From positions 62,001-126,000 of the IMG/VR virus record IMGVR_UViG_3300005337_000441: 64,000 nt of DNA. The stretch is one strand, 5' to 3'. This DNA comes from a virus. Of the stretch, positions 25,126 through 33,050 are shown one piece after another. How positions within the stretch are numbered: position 1 is the first letter of the stretch; each line of letters starts with the position of its first letter. The translations under genes were made by a program, and so were the position numbers. The notes beneath the pieces were generated by a model. The model did no database searches. It worked only from the letters and a program-made list of their open reading frames with translations, and was not told where the DNA came from.

Positions 25126-25152
25126 CTACGTCCATAACCCTCGGAGGAGACC

Positions 25153-25542
25153 ATGTCTGGACGCAACAAAGAGATCAGCGTATACGCTAAAGAACTCCTG
25201 GACACTTCGTTCTTGTTGACGTTCTTCTGTTACTGCGTTAACAACCACTTCTACCACACCGGCAGACTTGATCAAGGCGCCTACGACAATATCGTGGCGA
25301 TGTTGATTGTGATCAGTGTGGTGAGTCTCATCATCCGCTGGACCGTGGTGAAGGTCTGGGGATTCCGAAAACTGCCCTTAAAGCAGTACATCGGGCTCCT
25401 AGAGATGATGCTGGGACTCGGGGTCATCTACGGCATGTACAACATGAACCTCATGGGTGAGGAACTCTACCGACTGATCTCTCAGTCAGGGTACTGCATC
25501 ATCATGTTTTGCCTGACCAGCGCCAAGATTCGAAACGCTTGA
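25153..25542 (+). CDS. Multi-pass membrane protein
   Basis: 129 residues with about four hydrophobic helices (about 18-34, 45-66, 80-96 and 105-122). Good TCGGAGGAGACC site. Follows the lipoprotein gene; no family recognised. Confidence 0.8.
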   Translation: MSGRNKEISVYAKELLDTSFLLTFFCYCVNNHFYHTGRLDQGAYDNIVAMLIVISVVSLIIRWTVVKVWGFRKLPLKQYIGLLEMMLGLGVIYGMYNMNLMGEELYRLISQSGYCIIMFCLTSAKIRNA

Positions 25543-25569
25543 TCTTCTGGTGATAACTCCTCCCTCCAG

Positions 25570-25992
25570 ATGGATCCAATGAAATCGATCTTTCAGAAAA
25601 TCGGCGGTCGCAAGTTCATCCTCGTGTTGATCGTTGCCATCGTTTCCTACCTGTTCCTGCTTCAGGGTAGCGTGGCCAAAGGCGACTTCGTGTCGCTGGC
25701 CAAGATGCTGTTGGTGGCGTATCCGGCCAGTGCGGTCGGCCAGACGCTGCTCACTCAAGCGGTCGCTCCTGAAGTTGAGGAAGAGTCCATCAAAACGGAC
25801 TACCGCAAATTCTTCTTCACGCTGCTGATCTTTGCATTGACCTGTGACCTGCTGATGCGCTCTCGCATCGACAGCGCGCAGTTCATGGATCTTTGCCAGT
25901 GGCTCGTGGGGTTGTACCTCTCCGGCAACGTTCTGACCAAGTTCACGGACTCCTTGCCCGCCATTGCTGCCGCTTTCGGCAAAAAAACATGA
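25570..25992 (+). CDS. Multi-pass membrane protein
   Basis: 140 residues, ATG 25570. Hydrophobic helices at about 15-33, 40-58, 82-97 and 106-123, with an acidic loop (APEVEEESIKTD). Topology resembles a holin of the four-helix kind, but there is no proof. Ends in a strong bidirectional terminator. Confidence 0.8.
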   Translation: MDPMKSIFQKIGGRKFILVLIVAIVSYLFLLQGSVAKGDFVSLAKMLLVAYPASAVGQTLLTQAVAPEVEEESIKTDYRKFFFTLLIFALTCDLLMRSRIDSAQFMDLCQWLVGLYLSGNVLTKFTDSLPAIAAAFGKKT

Positions 25993-26045
25993 CGCCATAG
26001 AGCCCCGGGGTTTCCCGGGGCTCTATGCTGTCTGCTTTCTTTTTG
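25991..26045. terminator. Terminator with very long stem
   Basis: GACGCCATAGAGCCCCGGG pairs with CCCGGGGCTCTATGCTGTC around TTTC (25991-26032), with a T-rich run behind. One of the most symmetrical members of the GACGGCATA/TATGCYGTC group. Confidence 0.88.
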
Positions 26046-26096
26046 GAGTGACCACATCGTGTGAAGAGCTGGTCGGCTTAGTAGGCGACAGCACAA

Positions 26097-26120
26097 TAGG
26101 AGGAGCCGCGGCTCCTCCTA
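26097..26120. terminator. 24-base perfect palindrome after minus-strand gene
   Basis: TAGGAGGAGCCG followed by its exact reverse complement, ten bases beyond the stop of the minus-strand gene at 26130. Together with the hairpin at 25991 it insulates the convergent genes. Confidence 0.75.
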
Positions 26121-26129
26121 GAGTCAGGC

Positions 26130-26510
26130 TTAAGTCAGCCAGGGCGGGAGCTTGTTGCTTTGGAGCGCGTTGAAGACGGTGGGCAGCACGCCGAGGAAGC
26201 GTGCGACCTCGATCGCGATCACGGCCACCAGAGGGGCCAACGTGCTGAAGAACGCGTCCAGGGCCGAGACCTCGTGAGGAGGTGCCTCGCCGCGGGCCTT
26301 GGCGTTCTTGTTGTCGAACCACTGGGTGCCTTCGACCGAGATGGCCGCGAGCAGGCCGCCTTCCAGCAGCATGATCGACACCGGGTGCAGACCGACTTGG
26401 TAACCGACGAACAGGATCGCGATGCTCAGGAGCAGCACGCCAATGCTGCCCTTGCCATGCAAGACCTTGTCCGGAGCGGTCAGAGTTGCAAGAATGGTTT
26501 TGAAGCTCAT
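26130..26510 (-). CDS. Membrane protein, lone minus-strand gene
   Basis: 126 residues with hydrophobic helices at about 22-40, 44-58 and 88-106. The pattern APDKVLHGKGSIG and later SVEGTQWFDNK recalls DKxxH/ExxQ motifs of small VanZ/YfiM-like membrane proteins, but the match is loose. It is transcribed against the surrounding genes and isolated by terminators, like an independently acquired gene with its own control. Confidence 0.78.
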   Translation of the reverse strand: MSFKTILATLTAPDKVLHGKGSIGVLLLSIAILFVGYQVGLHPVSIMLLEGGLLAAISVEGTQWFDNKNAKARGEAPPHEVSALDAFFSTLAPLVAVIAIEVARFLGVLPTVFNALQSNKLPPWLT

Positions 26511-26585
26511 AAACCTTAGGGTGTAGCATGATCAACTCGATCACATAGGATTCGTTTATTTGTAACACTTCAAAACTATTTGAAT

Positions 26586-26595
26586 CACATATACT
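26586..26595 (+). promoter_or_regulatory. CACATATACT promoter
   Basis: Exact consensus; TAGAAC follows at about 26604, 34 bases before the gene at 26638. Lies in an A+T-rich gap between divergent genes. Confidence 0.78.
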
Positions 26596-26637
26596 TCACT
26601 CGTTAGAACAGAACTGCTCGTTTCAAAGGAGAACGTA

Positions 26638-27171
26638 ATGAGCACTGAGAGTTTGGATAGACAACAAGTCCGTCACCCTTACCGTGGCCGTGCGCCGCGG
26701 GGTCCTGACCTCTCCACCTTCGCAGCCATGGTGCGCAACCATGACTTCCTCTTCGAGAAGGCACGCATGGCGTCTGACGCCCCGCACGACTTCCTCGGGA
26801 GCTACGTGCCTCTCATGGCGCGCGAAATGGAGATCCTCCAGATGGCCTGGGAAGGCGGCGATGATTTCGTGCGGGTGCTTTCTTCGCACCTCGAACGCCG
26901 GCGCTCTGCGCTCGTCCCTCAGAAGACCCGTGACGACGATGCCGCCGAGGCCATCATCGCCACCGTGAGCGATGCCGAAAGAGAATACGCCGTGCAACTG
27001 GCGCACTTCGACTGGTGGCATTACATGGCCGACGATGGCGGTACGCTGCGTAAAGGCGGCGACCGCGAAGATGCGCTCAAGAAGATCGCCACAGAAAAAG
27101 GCGGCATGTTCCAAAGACTCTTCGACTTCTTCATCGAAAAGCGAAACGCGGCTCTTCGGAGCCACAAGTAA
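26638..27171 (+). CDS. Unknown protein
   Basis: 177 residues, strong AAAGGAGAACGTA site. Basic N-terminus, then charged helices with aromatic clusters (HFDWWHYMADD). No motif recognised. First gene behind a CACATATACT promoter. Confidence 0.83.
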   Translation: MSTESLDRQQVRHPYRGRAPRGPDLSTFAAMVRNHDFLFEKARMASDAPHDFLGSYVPLMAREMEILQMAWEGGDDFVRVLSSHLERRRSALVPQKTRDDDAAEAIIATVSDAEREYAVQLAHFDWWHYMADDGGTLRKGGDREDALKKIATEKGGMFQRLFDFFIEKRNAALRSHK

Positions 27172-27219
27172 ATCTGCGACCCAGTACGCCCGATTTCGCA
27201 TCGTTCAAGGAGAGATCCG

Positions 27220-27264
27220 ATGCACCACGCCCAGCGTGATCAAGAGGTGAGCCATGCCCGTTGA
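27220..27264 (+). CDS. Possible 14-codon leader peptide
   Basis: ATG 27220 behind CAAGGAGAGATCC gives a 14-residue peptide (MHHAQRDQEVSHAR) whose stop lies ten bases inside the next gene. The ribosome site is better than that of the next gene, so it may couple or tune its translation. No other support. Confidence 0.3.
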   Translation: MHHAQRDQEVSHAR

Positions 27265-27505
27265 GGTTCACTACCGAGTTGTCGTCGACTTCGAAGGGGT
27301 TCAACACAGCGCGATCCTGGAGAAAGTCAAACCTCTCATGGAAGCCTTTGGTATTGAGGACACATGGATAGCACTCCATAAGACCTCGTACATGCCAGAC
27401 AGCTTATCTTTGATCGTCACCGACCACAAGGTGGCCTTGGCCCTTGATGAAGTTGCCGTAGAAGCAGTAAGAGAATTGGGCGGCACGTTACTCATGCCCC
27501 GATAA
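27254..27505 (+). CDS. Unknown small protein
   Basis: 83 residues, alternating beta and alpha segments (VHYRVVVDFEG, DSLSLIVTDHKVALALDEVAVEAV), about the size of a ferredoxin-like domain. AAGAGGTGAGCC lies upstream. Function unknown; terminator follows. Confidence 0.78.
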   Translation: MPVEVHYRVVVDFEGVQHSAILEKVKPLMEAFGIEDTWIALHKTSYMPDSLSLIVTDHKVALALDEVAVEAVRELGGTLLMPR

Positions 27506-27511
27506 ACCCGT

Positions 27512-27537
27512 GAGGAGCCTGCGGGCTCCTCTTTTAC
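27512..27537 (+). terminator. Terminator
   Basis: GAGGAGCC-TGC-GGGCTCCTC hairpin followed by TTTTACCCTC. Confidence 0.82.
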
Positions 27538-27573
27538 CCTCATCCTTAAAACCCTAACGCTAAAGGAGAAACC

Positions 27574-28194
27574 ATGCGTTACCAAGTCGGACAGAAGTAT
27601 CTGTTCATCGATGTTCAATTCAAACCCGCCCAACCCAGGTTTGGTCACATGTACTGCCCCTGGGAGGACACCCTCGAAAGCGTCACGATTGTGGAACTCA
27701 CCTGTGCTGAGCACCACCGTGTGCCCGGCGAGTGGGACGACGAAGTCAAGTACGACGGCTTCATTTTCACCGACGCCCAAGGCAACAAGTGGGACAACCA
27801 GTACCCCCGCGCCGCCTACGGCCAACTCGACACCAGCAACGACCAGCGCGTTCTGCGCTATACCACGGGGTTCGACGGAAAACCTCAACAGCTCAACATG
27901 ACGGACTTCTCGTCCTACATGGAAACGCTGCTGCGGGGTGTGCGTGACCTGAAGAAACGGGCCACTGAACCGAAGGACCGCGACACCCCTGAGTGGCTCA
28001 ACAATGCCGCAGAGTCTCTGAACAAGTTCTACAAGGACCTCGACGAGAAACTGCGCGCTGAGTTCGGTCGCAAGGCCGTCAACGTGGGCTGGACGGCCAA
28101 CTACACCGACGGCCGCCCGCCTGAGCACGTGCCGGAAATTCCGGACGTGCAGATCGTGCCGGTGGATCAAGAACTCGCACACATCGAGTACTGA
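27574..28194 (+). CDS. Unknown protein
   Basis: 206 residues, strong AAAGGAGAAACC site. Tyr/Trp/Asp-rich first half that looks beta-structured (YLFIDVQFKP, YDGFIFTDAQGNKWDNQYP) and a helical second half. No recognised motif. One base separates it from the next ATG. Confidence 0.82.
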   Translation: MRYQVGQKYLFIDVQFKPAQPRFGHMYCPWEDTLESVTIVELTCAEHHRVPGEWDDEVKYDGFIFTDAQGNKWDNQYPRAAYGQLDTSNDQRVLRYTTGFDGKPQQLNMTDFSSYMETLLRGVRDLKKRATEPKDRDTPEWLNNAAESLNKFYKDLDEKLRAEFGRKAVNVGWTANYTDGRPPEHVPEIPDVQIVPVDQELAHIEY

Positions 28195-28195
28195 C

Positions 28196-28459
28196 ATGCC
28201 GGGACAATTCTCGCAGCTCATTCAGGCATTGACGATCTTGGACCGGTACGAAGTCATGGACCTCAGTGCCGGCATGGTCGAAGGTGAGATCGAGGTCGAA
28301 CTGATGGAAGACATCAAGCACAGCGATGCGCTGGTGTTGAAAGAACTCGGCTGGAAGAACTGGGGTCGTCGGTGGCGGCAAACTGAACGCGAGTTCGGTT
28401 TGATCGAAGGGATGTTTGATACACGTCCGAATCAACCCACGGGCATCTTGCCGCCGTGA
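28196..28459 (+). CDS. Unknown small protein
   Basis: 87 residues, acidic N-terminal half (MDLSAGMVEGEIEVELMED) and a Trp-rich basic patch (WKNWGRRWRQ). Coupled to the preceding gene; ends at a terminator. Function unknown. Confidence 0.78.
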   Translation: MPGQFSQLIQALTILDRYEVMDLSAGMVEGEIEVELMEDIKHSDALVLKELGWKNWGRRWRQTEREFGLIEGMFDTRPNQPTGILPP

Positions 28460-28467
28460 CAGCAAAA

Positions 28468-28499
28468 AGAGGAGCCCACCGGCCCCTCTTTTTTTTTTG
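28468..28499. terminator. Terminator between convergent genes
   Basis: AAGAGGAGCC with GGCCCCTCTT and a ten-base T-tract; A-rich on the other side, so it can also serve the minus-strand gene ending at 28502. Confidence 0.88.
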
Positions 28500-28501
28500 C
28501 C

Positions 28502-29326
28502 TCAAAGGCCAGGATTGATCTGAACCTTGATGAACCGCTGGTGCGAGTTCACATCGTTCATGATGGCGATGCGCGACCACTTCTCCTTCAAGAAGGTGAT
28601 GTACATGTCCTCAGCGTCCACGCAGTTGTCCACGTACTGCTTGACCATGCCGAGGTCTTGACCACCGCTCAGGTAGGCCTTGTCCAGCTTCACGATCAGT
28701 TCGTTGTAGATGTGGCTCTTCACTGCGAGTTTGCACAGCTCCGCAAAGTCGAAGTAGGACTTGGGGTTGATGTTCCGCAGGTTCTCTTCGTTGGCCACCA
28801 AGCAACGCAGGTGGTACGCGGCTGTGATGCGACGGAAGTTGCGGATCACGACCGTGTTGTAGCCCACGAGGTCACAGGTGGCCTCAGACACCGGCGGGAT
28901 GTTGGATGCTGCGTCACCCACACGCTGGCCAGCGCCAGTCAAGTCAGTGATGCCGCTCGGGCCCACGGTCCCGACACCTGCTCCGAACGCGGAAAAACTC
29001 ACCGCGTAGGGTAAATATCCTATGGACTTCACTGCAACGATCTGACGGTTATTCACCATCTCAGGAGGAATCTCGATCATGACCGTGAAGTCGTCGATGT
29101 ACTCCTCACGTAAGCCTTCGATGGGGACGATGACTTCGTTGCTGGAGTAGATGTTTGCATCCACCAATACTCGGGGTCGAATGACCTTGACCAGGAGTTG
29201 CTCATCCAGACTGATCGGAGCGGAAACGCTCCTCCAATTGGGACGATGATCCAGGAAGGCAATCTTCAGGATCTCGCGCGGGATCGTCCGCTTGATGGTG
29301 TCAAGCGCCTTGGCGATGGCGTCCAT
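28502..29326 (-). CDS. Probable virion protein
   Basis: 274 residues on the minus strand. Beta-rich N-terminal two thirds including a Gly-rich loop (FGAGVGTVGPSGITDLTGAG), helical C-terminus. No enzyme motif. Minus-strand placement together with the 29670 gene and the terminase operon suggests the late virion class, an inference only. Confidence 0.82.
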   Translation of the reverse strand: MDAIAKALDTIKRTIPREILKIAFLDHRPNWRSVSAPISLDEQLLVKVIRPRVLVDANIYSSNEVIVPIEGLREEYIDDFTVMIEIPPEMVNNRQIVAVKSIGYLPYAVSFSAFGAGVGTVGPSGITDLTGAGQRVGDAASNIPPVSEATCDLVGYNTVVIRNFRRITAAYHLRCLVANEENLRNINPKSYFDFAELCKLAVKSHIYNELIVKLDKAYLSGGQDLGMVKQYVDNCVDAEDMYITFLKEKWSRIAIMNDVNSHQRFIKVQINPGL

Positions 29327-29341
29327 AGGGAAGGTACCTCA

Positions 29342-29611
29342 ATGTTTGTTTCTGCACAAGAATTCCTCGACAAGACTCAACAACTTGGCTTTGACGTTCG
29401 GGAATTCCAATCGACTATGTGGAACCTGACGGAGAATCCACACTCATTGGATCAGGCAAAGATCCAGGGCCGTTCGCCCTTCATCGTGCTTTATGCCGAT
29501 ACTGATTGCATCTCGGTGACGTTCATCGAGAAAAAGCATCTTCCGATCGCTGAGGATGACGACAACACGGTCGTCGACGCGTTCGAGCTCCTCAAACACG
29601 TAGCCCACTAA
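29342..29611 (+). CDS. Unknown small protein
   Basis: 89 residues from ATG 29342 behind GGAAGGTACCTCA; upstream in-frame codons lie opposite the minus-strand gene and are rejected. Acidic, with a beta core (FIVLYADTDCISVTFIE). Only 15 bases lie between its start and the divergent gene's start, leaving no room for a conventional promoter, so promoters must overlap the neighbouring coding sequence. Confidence 0.75.
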   Translation: MFVSAQEFLDKTQQLGFDVREFQSTMWNLTENPHSLDQAKIQGRSPFIVLYADTDCISVTFIEKKHLPIAEDDDNTVVDAFELLKHVAH

Positions 29612-29625
29612 ACCACACAGCACAC

Positions 29626-29658
29626 GACCCCCCGGAGCTCCAACGGCTCCGGGGGGTC
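29626..29658. terminator. Bidirectional terminator
   Basis: 12-bp stem GACCCCCCGGAG (29626-29637) with CTCCGGGGGGTC (29647-29658), followed by CCTATGCAGTTC, a partial TATGCYGTC tail; sits between convergent genes. Confidence 0.87.
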
Positions 29659-29669
29659 CCTATGCAGTT

Positions 29670-30764
29670 CTATAGCGCCATCACTTCACCGATGAAGGCA
29701 TCCACCTCCAGCCCAAGGGTTGAAGGCAGAATGGTTTTGAGCATGTTCTCGCGATCCAGGTACTGACAGGTGCGTTGCAGCTGATGGATGAGCGTCGTGT
29801 TGGAATTCACGCCGCCCTCACCGCCGAGCTGGATCAAGAAGGCCATGATCTCAAAGCGCGTGATGTTCAACGCCCACCAGGCTTGACGAGTTCTCGCCAT
29901 GTCCGGCATGATCAGGCTCACCTGCATGTCCTTCTCGAAGATGCTCGGGATGTTTTGCAGGTATGCGTAGTAGCTACCCTTGTAGTCTTCGAGCCGCTTC
30001 AGGATCTCCCTGAGCACATTGTCCATCTTGTCGCCATAGTCGACCACCAAGAAAGCGTGCTTCCTCGTGGCGCGACTCATGTCGATGTCGTGGTACAAGT
30101 TGTACATGCGGTTCATGATCACGTAGTCGATGTGACTGTAGAGCATGGACGGCAGCACGTACATGTGTACGAAATGTGTCACACCCAGCAGTCCCTGAGA
30201 CTCACCCTTGGAATCCAGTCGAGCTGACTGATCCATCAGGAACCCTCGGTACATGCACAGGAGCATGGGCACATTGATCGAGATGGCGCAGAACCCTTGA
30301 CCTGTGCTGGCGTTCTTACCGTCCGGTAAAAGAAGCCCAAAGTCACTGATTTGATGCGACAACACTTTGATAGGTTGCAACGCCTTCCAATTCTGGACGG
30401 CGTCAAACGGGTTGAAGTAGTCTTCGTTGTAGAAGATCAGTTCTTTGTTTCCAGGACCGTAGAACACTCCGTCATGAAAGACACCGTAGTCGATGTCGCT
30501 CGTGAAGCGGAAGTGCTTGGCCACATAGGGCGACCTCGCAGAGATCACCTCCATGAAACGTTCGATGTCGTATTCAACGGGCACACTGGCTGTCATCAGC
30601 AGACGACACAGCAAGTGATTGCCCTGCACAGCGAACACCCGATTGTTGTAGTAGTTCACAATCGTGGTGATTTCTCGCTGGTAAGTTCGCTGGATCAACT
30701 CGAACCCGGGGGGTCTGACCACGGGCAAGTTGCCTGCGAACTCGCTGGCAAAGAGGTTATACAT
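29670..30764 (-). CDS. Probable virion protein
   Basis: 364 residues, mixed alpha/beta, aromatic-rich, no enzyme motif. Start at 30764 lies directly opposite the chimallin leader. Like the gene at 28502, it is on the minor strand. Virion role inferred from strand and size only. Confidence 0.82.
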   Translation of the reverse strand: MYNLFASEFAGNLPVVRPPGFELIQRTYQREITTIVNYYNNRVFAVQGNHLLCRLLMTASVPVEYDIERFMEVISARSPYVAKHFRFTSDIDYGVFHDGVFYGPGNKELIFYNEDYFNPFDAVQNWKALQPIKVLSHQISDFGLLLPDGKNASTGQGFCAISINVPMLLCMYRGFLMDQSARLDSKGESQGLLGVTHFVHMYVLPSMLYSHIDYVIMNRMYNLYHDIDMSRATRKHAFLVVDYGDKMDNVLREILKRLEDYKGSYYAYLQNIPSIFEKDMQVSLIMPDMARTRQAWWALNITRFEIMAFLIQLGGEGGVNSNTTLIHQLQRTCQYLDRENMLKTILPSTLGLEVDAFIGEVMAL

Positions 30765-30815
30765 GAGCTCCTCAGCATGTCTATCATAGGATCAGGAGGA
30801 GTCCATCGAAGTGGT

Positions 30816-30855
30816 GATGTAAAAAACTTCCTCCCTTTCCGTATATCTATTGGAG
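30816..30855 (+). promoter_or_regulatory. Second-class promoter element before chimallin
   Basis: GATGTAAAAAACTT (30816-30829) and GTATATCTATTGGAG (30841-30855), matching 14606-14644 with one extra A between blocks. It points toward chimallin over a 220-base leader. Confidence 0.68.
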
Positions 30856-31077
30856 ACAAGTGCTCCTTACATCCACCTGGAGGCAACTCCAGGTGGAGAT
30901 ATAAGGTTCACTACGTTGTCTCGGGATCAAATCCCGTTTCTAACGTTGTTCAGCCCCTTATACTTTAACTGGAAAAAGGTAGCTGATGACTTGCTTCCCC
31001 CTTGTACACGGTGGGGTGTACCGTGTAGTGTGTTTTAGCTAAAACGTTCTTAGAAAACCTCTTTGGAGAAAATTGCA
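30856..31077 (+). promoter_or_regulatory. Long structured 5' leader of chimallin
   Basis: No gene. Contains a 9-bp hairpin CCACCTGGA/TCCAGGTGG (30873-30896), CGGGA/TCCCG (30922-30936), a TTATACTTTAACTGG element near 30958 that may be another promoter, TACACGGT/ACCGTGTA (31005-31027), and the perfect palindrome GTTTTAGCTAAAAC (31032-31045) before GGAGAA and the ATG. Such a leader suggests mRNA stabilisation or translational control of a very abundant protein. Confidence 0.6.
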
Positions 31078-32937
31078 ATGGCAATCCACGACGACCAAAA
31101 CGACGGCAACCGTACCTCCGCTGCAAGCGCGCAGGGCGGTTTCAACGCCTTCGACAGCTTCCACACCGGCGGCCTGTTCGCTGCCCCCATCAGCCAGGGC
31201 ATGGGCTCCGAGTTCTACACCAAGGTGAAGCAGGGCCTGCTGGACCTGTACAAGGACGTCAACCCCAACGTCAAGATCGCCCTGATCGACCTGGACAACG
31301 TCAACAACCCCGCTTTTGACTTCTCCAACATCATCGTCGCCGCGCAGCTGAAGAACGCTCCGGAACTCGGCGTCGCCTACCACATCCTGGCCCTGGAAGC
31401 CACCGGCGAGAAGCTGGGCCCGGTCATGGACACCATCAACAACCAGACCATCGAGATCCAGCGCGTCACCTCCGACACCATCGACACCGCCCTGGTCAAG
31501 GCCGCCGCCGCCAAGGTCGAAGCTGCCTTCCCCGGCGTCGCCAGCCACTGGGTCGATGCGACCGTGGTGCCCGACACCTTCAACCCCGATGACAAGACCG
31601 CCATGCACAAGCTGGCGCTGTTCACCGGCCTGGCCTGCTCCACCGAGCTGCAGATCCACTCGCCTGACTTCCGTGACCTGAACCTGGCTCACATCAAGAA
31701 CGAAGGCCAGCTGACCGTGCGCCTGGACTTCGGCCGCCAGCAAGTCGAGAACATCGTCGGCCAGCCGCAGCGCTCCGACGTCAGCGGCTCCCTGACCAGC
31801 CGCAAGAACGTCCCGGGCCGTCAGGCTCAGGTCAACACCGGTGACAAGGAAGCTCACGTCGCCCGCGTCGGCGGCTTCATCGATCTGGTCTGGGCGCCGC
31901 GCGGCGGTGACACGGGCTTCAACCCGTGGCTCGCCCAGCAGCAGCAACAGCAAATGGCCATGAACCCGATGCTCACGCAGAAGTACGCTGCGCGTCTGGT
32001 CCTGACCGACATCCAATCCCGCTTCGCCTACACGCCTTCGCTGGTGCTGCTGGCCGTGGCCACCTCGCTGACCGCGAGCGACAACAACAACTGGTTCCAA
32101 GCCTACCGTCCCACTCCGTCGGCCGGCAAGGGTTCCATCGACCTCAACGACATCGGCGCTCTGAACATCGAGGCCAACATCTCCAACGAACCCGGCGGCT
32201 TCGGCTCGCGCATCAACACGAAGGGCGAGGAATTCCAGCTGTCGCAGCTGGGCACGCTGATCGGCATGATGGTGCAACCGGGCATGATGCTGGCCATCGA
32301 CGTGCCGGAAGCTGGTCCGCAGTCGTGGTACCTGTCCATGTTCGCCAACGCGGCGAACGGCAGCCAGGCCGCCTACGACGCCATCTACAACGCCGCCAAC
32401 GAGCTGACCAACGGCGCCTTCAGCCGCCACTTCGCTGCTGGCACGCAGATGTTCGTCGACACGAACAACCGCGTCCACCTCGGCAACTGGACGGACCGTC
32501 TGGGCAACAAGCGCGACATCCGCGACATCGACTACCTGGCCGTCGCCAACCTGCTGGGCGACTCCAACCCGTCGGCGATCCGCGACTGGAGCGACACGTT
32601 CCTGCGCACCGAGTACCCGCTGCCCCAGCGTCTGGCCGCTCGCAAGCGCATGATCAGCAGCCTCACCGGCGAGACCGCGGTCTTCACCGGCTTCGCTCAG
32701 CGCGTCACCTTCAGCGGCAAGTTCCTGGCCGCCTTCGGTGCTGCTCTGCGTGAAGTCAGCCCGCCGATGCGCGTCACCACCCCGCTGTCGGCTTCCGAGC
32801 TGAGCAACCAGCGCGGCTACGCCGGCTTCGCCGAGCAGGCCATGCTGGCTCCGGGCCAGACGTTCGCCCAGGTCGGCGGCTTCGGCAACGCCAACGCCTA
32901 CGCCGGTTACTTCGGTCCGGCGCAGCGCTGGATGTAA
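31078..32937 (+). CDS. chmA: Chimallin-like phage-nucleus shell protein
   Basis: 619 residues from ATG 31078 behind CTTTGGAGAAAATTGCA; a TTG at 31063 overlaps the ribosome site and is rejected. Length agrees with ChmA (about 600-665). An Ala/Gly-rich flexible N-terminal stretch is followed by a domain with NPNVKIALIDLDNV and LGVAYHILALEATGEKLGP, then VDATVVPDTFN, a layout I recognise from chimallins; Gly/Ala-rich C-terminal tail. ChmA self-assembles into the shell that shields phage DNA. Extreme bias to C-ending codons marks high expression. A capsid protein is the main alternative, less likely given the N-terminal half. Confidence 0.83.
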   Translation: MAIHDDQNDGNRTSAASAQGGFNAFDSFHTGGLFAAPISQGMGSEFYTKVKQGLLDLYKDVNPNVKIALIDLDNVNNPAFDFSNIIVAAQLKNAPELGVAYHILALEATGEKLGPVMDTINNQTIEIQRVTSDTIDTALVKAAAAKVEAAFPGVASHWVDATVVPDTFNPDDKTAMHKLALFTGLACSTELQIHSPDFRDLNLAHIKNEGQLTVRLDFGRQQVENIVGQPQRSDVSGSLTSRKNVPGRQAQVNTGDKEAHVARVGGFIDLVWAPRGGDTGFNPWLAQQQQQQMAMNPMLTQKYAARLVLTDIQSRFAYTPSLVLLAVATSLTASDNNNWFQAYRPTPSAGKGSIDLNDIGALNIEANISNEPGGFGSRINTKGEEFQLSQLGTLIGMMVQPGMMLAIDVPEAGPQSWYLSMFANAANGSQAAYDAIYNAANELTNGAFSRHFAAGTQMFVDTNNRVHLGNWTDRLGNKRDIRDIDYLAVANLLGDSNPSAIRDWSDTFLRTEYPLPQRLAARKRMISSLTGETAVFTGFAQRVTFSGKFLAAFGAALREVSPPMRVTTPLSASELSNQRGYAGFAEQAMLAPGQTFAQVGGFGNANAYAGYFGPAQRWM

Positions 32938-32948
32938 AACCAGCACAG

Positions 32949-33018
32949 GCCAGGTTCGCCTGGCTTGTCATTGCAACTTGAGATCTCCAGGGCTTTGCGG
33001 CTCTGGAGATCTTTTTCT
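32949..33018 (+). terminator. Double hairpin terminator after chimallin
   Basis: GCCAGG-TTCG-CCTGGC (32949-32964) and AGATCTCCAG/CTGGAGATCT (32981-33012) with T-rich end; CCGTCAAC follows. Confidence 0.88.
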
Positions 33019-33050
33019 TTTTTGTCCGTCAACTTCGGAGAATTACTACC

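Noticed and set aside
30922-30936. tRNA-like T-arm (CGGGATCAAATCCCG) in the chimallin leader
   Set aside because: Stem and loop sizes do not fit a T-arm, and no acceptor, D-arm or anticodon stem can be drawn around it.
30983-30989. CTGATGA, the hammerhead ribozyme core sequence
   Set aside because: No GAAA segment or matching stems I and III nearby.
31063-31077. TTG at 31063 as chimallin start
   Set aside because: It overlaps the GGAGAA ribosome site of ATG 31078.
31078-32937. Major capsid protein
   Set aside because: Size could fit, but the N-terminal half resembles chimallin and no prohead-cleavage pattern was seen; kept as second choice only.
31039-32946. 635-codon open frame on the strand opposite chimallin
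   Set aside because: A by-product of strong C/G third-position bias in the real gene; Arg/Val/Gly-rich, no ribosome site.
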